Positions 17,084 to 25,942 of a DNA stretch of 64,000 nt are shown piece by piece (positions within the stretch are counted from its first letter, which is position 1; every line of letters starts with the position of its first letter). The DNA lies in assembly GCA_039819095.1 (NCBI GenBank), contig JBCBSP010000006.1, positions 62,001 through 126,000 on the forward strand, written 5' to 3'. Below the pieces are notes generated by a model. That model was not told the DNA's origin. It saw nothing but the letters and a program-made list of their open reading frames with translations, and ran no database searches. The translations under genes and the position numbers were made by a program. The stretch is from JBCBSP01 sp039819095. Lineage in GTDB: Bacteria; Pseudomonadota; Alphaproteobacteria; Caulobacterales; Maricaulaceae.

Positions 17084-18028
17084 GTGAACGAACAGGCACA
17101 ACCGCACGGCGCCGACGACGCTCACGCCCAGCGCCGCATGCTGGTCGGCGTGCTCGTGCTCGTCCTGGCCGGCATCATATTGGGGTTTGCACCCATACTG
17201 GTGAAACTGTCCGATCTCGGTCCGCAGGCGATCGCCTTCTGGCGGCTGCTGTTTTCACTGCCTGCGCTCACGATCTGGCTCTGGCTGGAGGAAAGACGCT
17301 TCACCAGCCGCGAGACACTGGACAAGCGCGCCCTTGTGCTCGCCGGTGTGTTCTTCGCCTTTGATCTCGCCTTCTGGCATGCCGGCATCAAGATCACGAC
17401 GGCGGCCAATGCGACGCTTCTGGCCAATCTCACGCCCATTCTGGTGGCGGTCGGAGCCTGGGCGCTGTTCAGCGAAAAGATCACTGCGCGATTCCTGATC
17501 GCCTCAGCGATCGCGCTGATTGGCGCGGTGCTGCTGGCGGCGGCGAATATCTCCATCGCGCCGGAGCGTCTGGCCGGAGATATTCTGTCCGCCCTGACTT
17601 CAGCCTGGTATGCCGCCTATATCCTGGCTGTGCGGTTCGCCCGACGCTACGCGAGCAGCTCGCGCATCATGCTGTGGACGAGCGCCGTCGCCGCGCCGAT
17701 CGCGCTGGTCATCACGCTGATCTTTGACGAGCCCTTCCTGCCCCAAAGCGCAGCGGGCTGGCTGCCGCTTCTGGCGCTGGGGCTGATCGTGCATATCGGC
17801 GGTCAGGGCGGGCTCGCCTTCGGGCTTGGCCGGGTGCCGGCTGCGCTGGCCGCGCTTATCATCCTGATCCAGCCGGTGGTCGCCGCGACGCTGGGCTGGT
17901 TCCTGTTCGGTGAATCGCTGATCGCGGTGCAGATTTTCGGCGCGGGGCTGGTTCTGGTCGGCGTTTACGCAGCCCAGCGCACGAGCATGCGCCGGCGCAA
18001 GCGCCCGCCCATCGCGAAAAACCGCTAG
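17084..18028 (+). CDS. EamA/DMT-family transporter
   Basis: 314 residues with about ten hydrophobic helices in two homologous EamA halves. Typical segments are GFAPILVKLSDLGPQAIAFWR near the start and HAGIKITTAANATLLANLTP after helix 4, with ALAALIILIQPVVAATLGWFLFGE in the second half. A metabolite exporter role is usual for the family, but the substrate cannot be read. The ATG at 17084 is adopted; it ends 7 bp from the convergent TetR gene. Confidence 0.9.
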   Translation: MNEQAQPHGADDAHAQRRMLVGVLVLVLAGIILGFAPILVKLSDLGPQAIAFWRLLFSLPALTIWLWLEERRFTSRETLDKRALVLAGVFFAFDLAFWHAGIKITTAANATLLANLTPILVAVGAWALFSEKITARFLIASAIALIGAVLLAAANISIAPERLAGDILSALTSAWYAAYILAVRFARRYASSSRIMLWTSAVAAPIALVITLIFDEPFLPQSAAGWLPLLALGLIVHIGGQGGLAFGLGRVPAALAALIILIQPVVAATLGWFLFGESLIAVQIFGAGLVLVGVYAAQRTSMRRRKRPPIAKNR

Positions 18029-18035
18029 AAGCGCT

Positions 18036-18674
18036 TCAGTCGCGCTTCAGCCCGTCGAACAGAAGATGCACGCGCTGCGACAGCATGGCGCTCGCCGAAG
18101 CCGCATCCAGCCCGCCGCGACGATGGCGACGCAAGACCCCAAGATAGAGGTCCTGAAGCGCATCCGTCACCTGATCCACATCCAGGCCAGAGCGCAGCTC
18201 ACCGGCCGTGACCGCCTCGTCCACCGCGCTTCGGATCGGCGCCCAGGCCAGCTCCATCTGCTGAGCGGATTCTTCATAGCTCGGGTCGCTGACCAGCCAG
18301 GCATGGCCGATCGCGGCGGCGAAGAGCTCCGGATGACGCGCCTGGGCTTCCAAAGAGATCTGCATCAACGCGGATAAGCGATCACTCAGCCGGCCCGACA
18401 GAGCCGACGCCAGCCGGGCCGAGGCATCGCCAATCGCGGCGTATTCTTCCTTCAGAATTTCCACCAGCAGCGCCGCCTTCGACGGGGCTGCATTCAATAC
18501 GGTTCCAGCCGAAACCCGGCCCGCTTCAGCAATCGCCTTGATGGTCGCGCGCTCATAGCCGCGTTCCAGAAACACCGAACGCGCCGCCTCGATCACTGCG
18601 GCTTTGGTCGCTTCACGACGCAGATCGCGCCGCGTCATGCGCCGATTAGCGCCATCGCGCATTGTGACCCCCAT
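18036..18674 (-). CDS. TetR/AcrR-family transcriptional regulator
   Basis: About 212 residues from the ATG at 18674 (MGVTMRDG); an upstream extension to 18761 is unlikely. The N-terminal helix-turn-helix reads AARSVFLERGYERATIKAIAEAGRVSAGTVLNAAPSK. The C-terminal domain is all helical, as in ligand-binding TetR proteins. A 20-bp inverted repeat at 18714-18733, between this gene and the HIG1 gene, is a candidate operator. The target and ligand are unknown; the convergent EamA transporter is not obviously under its control. Confidence 0.9.
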   Translation of the reverse strand: MGVTMRDGANRRMTRRDLRREATKAAVIEAARSVFLERGYERATIKAIAEAGRVSAGTVLNAAPSKAALLVEILKEEYAAIGDASARLASALSGRLSDRLSALMQISLEAQARHPELFAAAIGHAWLVSDPSYEESAQQMELAWAPIRSAVDEAVTAGELRSGLDVDQVTDALQDLYLGVLRRHRRGGLDAASASAMLSQRVHLLFDGLKRD

Positions 18675-18713
18675 GACGTCCGGACCACATCGTGCCCGGA
18701 ACGATACTCTACT

Positions 18714-18733
18714 CAGCGTTTCCTGATACGCTG
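18714..18733. promoter_or_regulatory. Inverted repeat, candidate TetR operator
   Basis: CAGCGT-N8-ACGCTG, perfect 6-bp arms, lies 40 bp upstream of the TetR start codon. The position suits autoregulation. No binding data can be inferred from sequence alone. Confidence 0.4.
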
Positions 18734-18834
18734 ATGCCGGAAAAACGCAAGGAATTCCCATCGATTAGCCCGCTGGAAAACGCCGCTGAGTTTGCCGCAT
18801 TGCCCGAAGCCCCCGCCCGGCCTACGTCCGGGGC

Positions 18835-19044
18835 ATGACCCAGACGCTGGATATTCTCATCATTGTCGCGCTCGTCATCGTTTTTGCGATCCTGTGCGCG
18901 GGTATTTACGCGCTGTTCCGCGGCGGCCAGTTCGGGCGCAGCTGGTCCAACAAGCTGATGCGCGCACGCGTCCTGTTCCAGTTCATCGCCGTAGTGCTGA
19001 TCGCTGCCGCCTTCTGGCTGAAAAGCGCGATGAGCGGCGGCTAA
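18835..19044 (+). CDS. HIG1-domain (hypoxia-induced) twin-transmembrane protein
   Basis: 69 residues with two transmembrane helices (residues about 7-27 and 48-65) separated by RGGQFGRSWSNKLMRARVLFQ. The G-x-x-x-R-x-S-NKLMRARV linker is the signature of the HIG1_N family. Mitochondrial relatives bind respiratory supercomplexes, and bacterial ones are thought to assist cytochrome oxidase, which would fit this respiratory organism. Its stop shares CTAA with the stop of the convergent serine hydrolase. Confidence 0.85.
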   Translation: MTQTLDILIIVALVIVFAILCAGIYALFRGGQFGRSWSNKLMRARVLFQFIAVVLIAAAFWLKSAMSGG

Positions 19045-20150
19045 GGCTTCGGAGCCAGCGCCTCCAGCGCATCATCGACCGGCTCGCGCAACTGAGCGAT
19101 GCGGCCCTCGTTCAGCGCGATGATCGCGCCCTCGCCCTGCTCCGGCCAGATCGCCATGCGCACGAACCACATCGTGTTCGAGCCGGCGTGTGACAGACGG
19201 CCCGCACCACTGACGCCCCAGCCCATCGCATAAGCCTCCTCGCCGATCGGAGCGTGCAGCATCGCCCAGCTTTCGGCCGACAGATAGCGCTCATCACCGG
19301 TCGCCCCGGCCAGGTGAGCGGAGAGGAATCGGGCAAGATCGCCCAGCGGCATGTGCGCCCGTCCGGCCGAGTTGAGGACGGGCGGATTGTCAGCGCCCGC
19401 TCCCGGTTCGACCGCGCGCAACCCGCTGAACAGGCCAGGGCGATGTCCGCGCGGTTCGTCAAGCTGGTCGGCTTCACCCGGCGGGCCCCAGCCCGCCTCG
19501 CCCATATCGAGCGGGTCGAAGACTTCGCGCTGCATCAGTGTTTCATAGGACGCTCCTGCAGCGAGCTCCAGCATCAGCCCGGCGATGGTATAGCCGGAGT
19601 TGGAATACAGATAAGCGCCGCGCTCGCCGGCCGGCTCACCGCCGAGCATGGCTTCAGCGAAGGCGCGCCGGTCAGCCTCGACATCACGCTCATTATCGCT
19701 TCCCGCGTACCAGACTGTGGCCCAGCGTCCCATATTGGCGGGCAGGCCGGAGCGATGGGTGAGAAGGTCGCTCAACGTCACTTCAGTAAAGGCCGGTGCG
19801 ATCTCCAGCTGCAGCGGCGCCAGGCTTTCCTTGATTGTCGCATCCCATTCAATATCGCCGCGCTCGACCAGACGGGCGGCCAGGGTGGCGGTCATCGCCT
19901 TGGTGTTGGAGCCCACATGCCAGGAATCGCCAGGCTCGATCGCCGCATCTGCGCCGAGCGCGCGCACTCCGGCGACCGCAATCTCAAGACCGGCTTCATC
20001 CAGCCGCGCAATGGCGACGCCCGGCGCACCCGTCCTGTCGAGCAGCTGATCGGCGAGATCGGGCAGGCTCGCTTCTTCCGCAAATGCGCTTATCGAAACA
20101 AACAGCGCCGCGAGCAACGCCAGCCAGGCTGAGCTTATCAGATTCATCAA
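19041..20150 (-). CDS. Secreted beta-lactamase-related serine hydrolase
   Basis: 369 residues with a Sec signal peptide ending about SAFA. The class C/penicillin-binding fold is shown by the nucleophile SNTK (SxxK) near residue 80, the YSN motif in YLYSNSGYTIAGL near 185, and a HAG motif in RLSHAGSNTMWF near 320 in place of KTG. The latter is common in esterase or peptidase members rather than true beta-lactamases. The substrate is unknown. Two direct repeats lie just upstream at 20171-20233. Confidence 0.87.
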   Translation of the reverse strand: MMNLISSAWLALLAALFVSISAFAEEASLPDLADQLLDRTGAPGVAIARLDEAGLEIAVAGVRALGADAAIEPGDSWHVGSNTKAMTATLAARLVERGDIEWDATIKESLAPLQLEIAPAFTEVTLSDLLTHRSGLPANMGRWATVWYAGSDNERDVEADRRAFAEAMLGGEPAGERGAYLYSNSGYTIAGLMLELAAGASYETLMQREVFDPLDMGEAGWGPPGEADQLDEPRGHRPGLFSGLRAVEPGAGADNPPVLNSAGRAHMPLGDLARFLSAHLAGATGDERYLSAESWAMLHAPIGEEAYAMGWGVSGAGRLSHAGSNTMWFVRMAIWPEQGEGAIIALNEGRIAQLREPVDDALEALAPKP

Positions 20151-20170
20151 TCCTCTCCCTCACCCATCAA

Positions 20171-20233
20171 GTAACCTTCATGTTACATCCACCAAAGACG
20201 CGTCGTCGTCAAGAGTAACTTTGAGGTGACATC
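20171..20233. promoter_or_regulatory. Tandem 19-bp operator-like repeats
   Basis: Two copies, GTAACCTTCATGTTACATC at 20171-20189 and GTAACTTTGAGGTGACATC at 20215-20233, match at 14 of 19 positions and are spaced 44 bp start to start, about four helical turns. Each contains an imperfect GTAAC-N6-GTTAC dyad. They sit in the divergent promoter region of the serine hydrolase and the adenosyltransferase genes. The cognate regulator is unknown. Confidence 0.5.
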
Positions 20234-20298
20234 GCGCATGAGCCGCCATTGCGCCAGGCAGGGCGCGCCGATAGCGTTCGCCGTAAGAGGAGCGCGCC

Positions 20299-20874
20299 AT
20301 GGTTCGACTGACGAAGATCTACACCAAGACCGGCGATAAGGGTCGCACCCGGCTCGGCGATATGAGCGAAGCGGACAAGCATGACCCGCGCGTGGAGGCC
20401 TATGGCGCGGTCGATGAAGCCAATGCCGCCATCGCGCTGGCCTCTGCGGCGGCCGGCGAGTCCCATGAGCTGCATCGGACCCTTACCCGCGTTCAGAACG
20501 ACATGTTCGATCTCGGCGCGGATCTGTGCGTGCCCGATCGCGGCGAGAAACTGGAATGGGAGCCGCTTCGGGTCAGCGAGGCTCAGGTGGAGCGGCTTGA
20601 AGAAGAGATAGACCGGCTGAATTCCCGGCTTGAACCGCTGGACAGCTTCATCCTGCCGGGCGGGTCGGAACTGTCCGCGCGCCTGCATGTCGCGCGCACC
20701 ATAACCCGGCGCGCTGAACGCCGCACGGTCGCGCTGGCGTCTTCCGGCGAACCTGTCTCTGAGGCCGCCATCAAGTATCTGAACCGACTCTCCGACCTGC
20801 TTTTCGTGGCCGCCCGCATCACCAATGATGACGGGCGCGCGGACGTGAAATGGGTTCCCGGCGCCAACCGCTGA
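20299..20874 (+). CDS. Cob(I)yrinic acid a,c-diamide adenosyltransferase, PduO type
   Basis: 191 residues, the usual length. It starts with KIYTKTGDKGRTRLGD, the ATP-binding signature of PduO/MMAB-type ATRs, has GAVDEANAAIALA near residue 37 and ARTITRRAERRTVAL near 135, whose arginines contact ATP and corrin. It adenosylates cob(I)alamin to make coenzyme B12. No cobalamin riboswitch is present upstream. No B12-dependent enzyme lies nearby. Confidence 0.94.
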   Translation: MVRLTKIYTKTGDKGRTRLGDMSEADKHDPRVEAYGAVDEANAAIALASAAAGESHELHRTLTRVQNDMFDLGADLCVPDRGEKLEWEPLRVSEAQVERLEEEIDRLNSRLEPLDSFILPGGSELSARLHVARTITRRAERRTVALASSGEPVSEAAIKYLNRLSDLLFVAARITNDDGRADVKWVPGANR

Positions 20875-21016
20875 GCGCCGTTTCCAGAGCGGAACAACTC
20901 TTTTTGATCGAGCAAGGCTGGCGAAGGGCGGGTCTGAATCCCTATCTCTGACCCCAGCGGCGTTCTGCCGCGCTTGTTGAACCAATCACGTCAGAACGCT
21001 CCGGAGACCACAGACC

Positions 21017-21637
21017 ATGAAAATCGCTTACGCCGCCGCATCGCTCGCCGCCTTCCTGACCGGCGCGGCTCTTGCCGAACCCGCCGAGTACGAATTTGAC
21101 CGCACCCACACCACCATCAAGGCGAGCTGGGATCATCTGGGCTACTCCACCCAATCCATCGTCTTCACCGATTATGACGGCGTGCTGCTGCTGGATCTGG
21201 AAGAGCCGTCCAATTCCACCGTGGACGTCACCTTCAACCTTGCCGGCGGTTTCTGGGTCGGCCCGAACCAGGAGGGCTTCGAAGGCCACCTGAACTCAGC
21301 CGACCTGTTCAATACCGAGCTGTTCCCGACCGCCCGCTTCGTCGCGACCCGTTTTGAAACCGAGGACGGCGAGACCGGCGTGATGACCGGCGATCTCACG
21401 CTCCTGGGCGAGACACGGCCCGTGAGCCTTGATGTGACGCTGAATTCCAACGCGCCGCACCCGTTCAATGGCGCCCAGATGGCGGGCTTCTCAGCCAGCG
21501 GCGTCATCAACCGGTCTGAGTGGGGCATGGGCTTTGCGGTCCCGGCTGTTTCCGATGCGCTTGAGCTGTCCATCGAGACCGAACTGCGCCTCGTGGTCGA
21601 GGAAGACGAAGCCGGTGAGGCGGAAGACGCCGAATAA
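21017..21637 (+). CDS. YceI-family periplasmic lipocalin-like protein
   Basis: 206 residues with a signal peptide ending ALA-EP. The mature part has YEFDRTHTTIKASWDHLGYS near residue 27 and FPTARFVATRFE and MTGDLTLLGETRPVSLDVTL in the middle, all typical of the YceI beta-barrel that binds long isoprenoid chains such as polyprenyl or ubiquinone. The C-terminus is strongly acidic. A terminator follows at 21661, so the gene is probably monocistronic. Confidence 0.92.
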   Translation: MKIAYAAASLAAFLTGAALAEPAEYEFDRTHTTIKASWDHLGYSTQSIVFTDYDGVLLLDLEEPSNSTVDVTFNLAGGFWVGPNQEGFEGHLNSADLFNTELFPTARFVATRFETEDGETGVMTGDLTLLGETRPVSLDVTLNSNAPHPFNGAQMAGFSASGVINRSEWGMGFAVPAVSDALELSIETELRLVVEEDEAGEAEDAE

Positions 21638-21660
21638 GCTTCATCAGCTCGCCTTGAACG

Positions 21661-21692
21661 AGGCCGGACCGCCTGCGCGGGCCGGCCTTTTT
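21661..21692 (+). terminator. Rho-independent terminator after yceI
   Basis: A stem AGGCCGG / CCGGCCT (21661-21667 with 21682-21688) is followed directly by a T run. It lies 24 bp after the YceI stop. Confidence 0.8.
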
Positions 21693-21858
21693 CATGGTCA
21701 GAACCGATCAAAACCGCCGCGCGTTGACTTCCGGGTTGGTCAAAGGCAGTTTCCGCGCCTATTTTTCCGCCTGACATAACCCTCTCAACGAACTGGGACG
21801 GCCTGCCGCCAGGCGCGGCGCAAAACCAGGCCTTCCCAAGAACCGATCGGAGCCGCCG

Positions 21859-22608
21859 ATGAAGATCCTCGTCCCCGTCAAACGGGTCGTCGACTACAAT
21901 GTGAAGGTCCGAGTGAAACCGGACCAGACCGGCGTCGACCTCGCGAATGTGAAGATGTCGATGAACCCGTTCTGCGAAATCGCCGTGGAAGAGGCGATCC
22001 GCATGAAGGAAAAGGGCCTGGCTGAAGAGATCGTCGTGGTCTCCATCGGCCCGGCTCAGGCCCAGGAAACCATCCGCACCGCGCTCGCCATGGGCGCTGA
22101 TCGCGGCATTCATGTCGTGACCGACGTGAATGTGGAGCCGCTGGGCGTGGCGAAAATCCTCAAGGGCGTCGTCGATGCGGAAAGCCCTGAACTGGTCATC
22201 CTCGGCAAGCAGGCCATTGATGGCGATTCCAACCAGACCGGTCAGATGCTCGCCGCCCTTTTGGGCTGGCCTCAGGGCACGTTCGCGTCCGAAGTCGCCA
22301 AGACCGATTCCGGCCTCGCGGTGACCCGTGAGGTCGATGGCGGCCTGCAAACGGTGGAGCTGTCGGTTCCGGCGATCGTGACCACCGATCTGCGTCTGAA
22401 CGAGCCGCGCTACGCCTCGCTGCCGAACATCATGAAAGCCAAGCGCAAGCCGATCGATCCAAAAACGCCGGATGATTTCGGCGTCGATGTCAGCCCGCGC
22501 CTTGAAGTGCTCAAGGTCACCGAGCCGCCCAAGCGTGAAGCCGGCGTCATGGTGGAAAGCGTCGCTGAACTGGTCAGCAAGCTGAAAGACGAAGCGGGGG
22601 TCATCTGA
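21859..22608 (+). CDS. etfB: Electron transfer flavoprotein beta subunit
   Basis: 249 residues. The start MKILVPVKRVVDYNVKVR and the segment ALAMGADRGIHV near residue 75 (the AMP-binding region) are typical of EtfB. Together with EtfA it carries electrons from acyl-CoA and other flavin dehydrogenases to ETF:quinone oxidoreductase. Its TGA overlaps the ATG of etfA in TGATG, indicating coupled translation. Confidence 0.97.
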   Translation: MKILVPVKRVVDYNVKVRVKPDQTGVDLANVKMSMNPFCEIAVEEAIRMKEKGLAEEIVVVSIGPAQAQETIRTALAMGADRGIHVVTDVNVEPLGVAKILKGVVDAESPELVILGKQAIDGDSNQTGQMLAALLGWPQGTFASEVAKTDSGLAVTREVDGGLQTVELSVPAIVTTDLRLNEPRYASLPNIMKAKRKPIDPKTPDDFGVDVSPRLEVLKVTEPPKREAGVMVESVAELVSKLKDEAGVI

Positions 22609-23546
22609 TGAGCGTTCTGGTTATCGCCGAACACGACAACGCCAGCCTGAACGACGCCACGCGCGCCGCGGTCACCGCGGGCAAGGCGCTGGGCGGAGAC
22701 ATTCACGTGCTGGTCGCCGGTCACAATGCCGGCCCGGCCGCTGAGGCCGCCTCCAGGCTGGACGGCGTCGCTAAAGTGCTGCACGCCGATGCCGCGCCGC
22801 TTGAGAAGCGCCTGGCCGAAGCGATGGAAAGCCTCGTTCTGTCCATCGCCGACGGGTATGACGCCATTCTCACCCCGGCCACGACCTCGGGTAAGAATTT
22901 CATGCCGCGCATCGCCGCCAAGCTGGATGTGATGCAGCTGTCCGACATCACCGCAGTGGAAAGCCCGGACACCTTCGTGCGTCCGATCTATGCCGGCAAC
23001 GCCATGATGACCGTCAAATCCAGTGACGCGAAGAAAGTCATCACCGTTCGTCCGACAACGTTTGAGAAGGCCGGCGATGGCGGCTCGGCCGCGATCGAGA
23101 CGATTGATGCGCCGGCGGCGGCTGCCAGCTCCAAATTCATGTCCGAAGAGCTGTCCAAATCCGACCGTCCGGAACTGGCTTCGGCCAAGATCGTGGTTTC
23201 CGGCGGCCGCGGCATGGGGTCGGGTGAGAACTTCGCCATCATTGACAGCCTGGCCGACACGCTCGGTGCGGCGGTCGGCGCCTCGCGCGCTGCGGTCGAC
23301 GCCGGCTTCGTGCCGAACGACTATCAGGTCGGACAGACCGGCAAGGTGGTCGCTCCGGAGCTTTACATCGCCGTCGGCATTTCCGGCGCGATCCAGCACC
23401 TGGCCGGCATGAAGGACTCCAAAGTCATCGTCGCGATCAACAAGGACGAGGAAGCCCCGATCTTCTCCGTCGCCGATTACGGCCTGGTCGCGGACCTCTT
23501 CACCGCCGTTCCGGAACTGGAAGCGGAGCTGAAAAAGGCGGGCTGA
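22608..23546 (+). CDS. etfA: Electron transfer flavoprotein alpha subunit
   Basis: 312 residues. The C-terminal FAD domain is recognised by GGRGMGSGENF near residue 200, GASRAAVDAGFVPNDYQVGQ near 225, and AINKDEEAPIFSVADYGLV near 285. It is the partner of EtfB in the matrix-type ETF heterodimer. The pair is followed by a strong terminator and looks like a two-gene operon without the quinone oxidoreductase. Confidence 0.97.
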   Translation: MSVLVIAEHDNASLNDATRAAVTAGKALGGDIHVLVAGHNAGPAAEAASRLDGVAKVLHADAAPLEKRLAEAMESLVLSIADGYDAILTPATTSGKNFMPRIAAKLDVMQLSDITAVESPDTFVRPIYAGNAMMTVKSSDAKKVITVRPTTFEKAGDGGSAAIETIDAPAAAASSKFMSEELSKSDRPELASAKIVVSGGRGMGSGENFAIIDSLADTLGAAVGASRAAVDAGFVPNDYQVGQTGKVVAPELYIAVGISGAIQHLAGMKDSKVIVAINKDEEAPIFSVADYGLVADLFTAVPELEAELKKAG

Positions 23547-23573
23547 GGCCGAACGCCTTTAACGGACTGCGAG

Positions 23574-23603
23574 AGCCCCGGGCGTTGCGCCCGGGGCTTT
23601 TTC
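23574..23603 (+). terminator. Rho-independent terminator after etfA
   Basis: An 11-bp perfect stem AGCCCCGGGCG / CGCCCGGGGCT with a TTG loop is followed by five T residues, 28 bp after the etfA stop. It also separates etfBA from the convergent exporter operon. Confidence 0.9.
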
Positions 23604-23613
23604 GTGCGCGCCC

Positions 23614-25017
23614 TCAGCTTTCGCCCGGATCGACGCCGAAGCTGCGCAGGAGCTGGACCTTGGCGCGCACCTCATTGGCCCACAACCCGACCTGACGGCC
23701 TCTCAGAGCGAGCAGTCTTTCCTGCTGGCGGACCAGATCATCGGCGGACAGCGCGCCGGCGCGATATTGCACCTCGCTCTGCCGGGCGGCCTCTTCCTGG
23801 GCGGAGAGCTGCAGCGCCAAAATCTCCGCCTGACGCAGATTATCGTTCTGGTTGGCGAGCGCGGCTTCAACCTCCTGCAGGGCGGCGATCACGCTCGCGC
23901 GGTAGGACAGGACCGCGCGGCGCGCCTCGATGCGCCGGCTTTCCAGAGTGCGGGCGCGTGATCCGTCATCCAACAGGGCGGTCAGAAGGCTCGCCGACAG
24001 CGTCCAGCCAGAGGACAGGCCGGCGGCCAAATTGCGCAGATCACCGCCGGAATCAGCCGCTGCGCGCAGGGTCACGCTGGGCAGGAAGGCGGCCCTTGCG
24101 TCCGCGATGGCGATATCGGCCCGGCGCAAGGCGCGTTCAGCCCGACGCAGATCCGGGCGCGCCGCCAGAAGCGTGATCGGCGCATCCGGGCGCAGCGTAT
24201 CGACGGGAAAATCGGTGAAGGCGCGCGGCGCGATCGACACCCCGCCCGGCGGCTCGCCCAGAAGGGCCGCGATCGCCTGCTCGGTCGCGCGGCGCTGGGT
24301 CCGGGCGGCCTGGATCTGACTGCGCAGCGATTGCAGCAGCACCACGAACTGGTTGAGTTCAAAGCTCGTCGTGACCCCGGCCTCAAACCGGGTTTCGGCG
24401 ACATCGCGCAGCCGCTCGGTGATGGCGAGCTGTTCCTCGGTCAGCGCGATGTCGGCGTCCAGAACGCGCAGCTGCACATAGGTGTTCACCAGCGCCCCAG
24501 CGAGCGAGATGCGTGCGGTGATCAAGGCGTCCTCGGCATCGGCCACGCTCAGCCCGGCTTGTTCCACCGCGCGCGCATTGACGTCCCACAGATCAAGCTC
24601 ATAGCGCGCGAAGGCGCCCAGTGAGACGCGCCCGCTGAGATCGCCCTCATCGGCCTGGGACAGGCTCACATCCGGCCCGCCAATCCCGCCGGTCGGCCCG
24701 GCGCGCACCTCCGCGCCGCGCAAGCCAATGCGCGCCTGCTCCAACGCCAGGCGCGTCGACTGAACCGTCAGATTGGCCTCCAGCGCCCGGTCCAGCAGAT
24801 CTGAGAGGACCGGGTCATCAAACCAGCGCCAGCTCGCCGCCGGAACCGCGTCCTGCGGCGCGGGTTCGATCCATTCCGCCTGGGCCAGCGAAATATCAGA
24901 GACCGCAACCGGGGCGCCTTCAAACCCGGCGCCGAATTGGCCGCCGAGCTGGGCGCAGCCGGGCCCAAGCAGGGCGGCGACGGCTAGGCTGATCGAGAGC
25001 CGGGCGCGCCTACCCAT
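23614..25017 (-). CDS. Outer-membrane efflux channel lipoprotein, NodT/TolC type
   Basis: 467 residues. A lipobox LLGPGC near residue 20 predicts a lipid-anchored protein, as in NodT/OprM channels. Two OEP repeats are visible, with LEQARIGLRGAEVRAGP and LEVEAAL-type coiled-coil segments (SALQEVEAAL near residue 380) and AARPDLRRAERALRRADI near 290. It is the last gene of the exporter operon and overlaps the adaptor gene by 8 bp. It would form the outer-membrane exit duct for the ABC exporter encoded upstream. Confidence 0.9.
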   Translation of the reverse strand: MGRRARLSISLAVAALLGPGCAQLGGQFGAGFEGAPVAVSDISLAQAEWIEPAPQDAVPAASWRWFDDPVLSDLLDRALEANLTVQSTRLALEQARIGLRGAEVRAGPTGGIGGPDVSLSQADEGDLSGRVSLGAFARYELDLWDVNARAVEQAGLSVADAEDALITARISLAGALVNTYVQLRVLDADIALTEEQLAITERLRDVAETRFEAGVTTSFELNQFVVLLQSLRSQIQAARTQRRATEQAIAALLGEPPGGVSIAPRAFTDFPVDTLRPDAPITLLAARPDLRRAERALRRADIAIADARAAFLPSVTLRAAADSGGDLRNLAAGLSSGWTLSASLLTALLDDGSRARTLESRRIEARRAVLSYRASVIAALQEVEAALANQNDNLRQAEILALQLSAQEEAARQSEVQYRAGALSADDLVRQQERLLALRGRQVGLWANEVRAKVQLLRSFGVDPGES

Positions 25018-25942
25018 CGGCGTTTTCCGGCTTCAAGAACCGCACCGTGACCGGCTGGCCGATGCGCAGCGGCAGGTCTTCCGCCACGATCTCCACCGGC
25101 AGGCGCCCGGAACCGCCGCCGCCATCCTCGACCACGAAAATTTCAGCTATACGGCGCACCTCGCCGGGATAGCGCTCGGAAGGATTGAGCGAAGGCGCGA
25201 TCTGCACCGCCTGCCCGACGAAGACCGATTGCAGCGTCTCCTCGGTGATGCTGACGGTGACGGTGCGTGGCGCATCGGGGACCATGACGAAGGCGGCGGA
25301 GACCTGGGTGGTCGACGCGCCCGCGCCGGGACGGACCAGCACTTCAGCGATGCGCCCGTCGACCGGTGCGCGGATCTTACGCAATTCCAGCTCGGTGCGG
25401 GCGGTTTCCAGCCCGGTTTCAGCCTTCATCAAGGCGATCTCGCGCGAGCGCAGCTCGATCTGAGCAGCGGCCAGGCTATCGCTCGCCGTGTCGAACGCCT
25501 GTTCGGAAAGCGCGTCCGCTTCAAACTGTATCCGCGCCCGCTCAAGATTGCGTTCATTCGTCGCCAGGCTGTTCCGGGCACGCTGCAGATTGAGCCGAGC
25601 CGTTTCCAGATCGGCCTCTGAATCACGCAACTGGATGCGCTCGGCATCATCGAACTGCTCAGCCAGGAGCTGACCGGCCTCGACCCTATCGCCCGCCTCC
25701 ACGAACACCTCCCGGAAGGTGCCGCCGGAGCGCGCGGCGATCTCGATCACCCCGCCTTCAACCCCGACAAAGCCGGGGACCACCGCCGCATAGGGCGTTT
25801 GCGGCGCGGGCAGCATCTGCGCCTCGTCAGCGCCGCCGCCCTCGTTCATCACGAGGAAGGCCCCGGCGCCGATCACGCCCAGCACGACGAACCAGCCCCA
25901 AAGGCCGGAAAAGAAACCAATGAAGGATTTGAACCAGCTCAT
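25010..25942 (-). CDS. HlyD/DevB-type periplasmic adaptor
   Basis: 310 residues with an N-terminal membrane anchor (about residues 12-32). The order is barrel, lipoyl half (GTFREVFVEAGDRVEAGQLLAE), a long alpha-helical hairpin of two coiled segments about residues 95-185, second lipoyl half (KIRAPVDGRIAEVLVRPG), then beta-barrel and membrane-proximal domains. Its partner is an ABC ATPase and a single permease rather than an RND pump, so it belongs with MacA/DevB-like adaptors. Overlaps with both neighbours (4 bp upstream, 8 bp downstream). Confidence 0.88.
   Translation of the reverse strand: MSWFKSFIGFFSGLWGWFVVLGVIGAGAFLVMNEGGGADEAQMLPAPQTPYAAVVPGFVGVEGGVIEIAARSGGTFREVFVEAGDRVEAGQLLAEQFDDAERIQLRDSEADLETARLNLQRARNSLATNERNLERARIQFEADALSEQAFDTASDSLAAAQIELRSREIALMKAETGLETARTELELRKIRAPVDGRIAEVLVRPGAGASTTQVSAAFVMVPDAPRTVTVSITEETLQSVFVGQAVQIAPSLNPSERYPGEVRRIAEIFVVEDGGGGSGRLPVEIVAEDLPLRIGQPVTVRFLKPENADG

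Noticed and set aside
20151..20298. Cobalamin riboswitch before the adenosyltransferase
   Set aside because: The gap is only about 150 bp and contains the tandem repeats; no B12-box (GCCACTG) is present.
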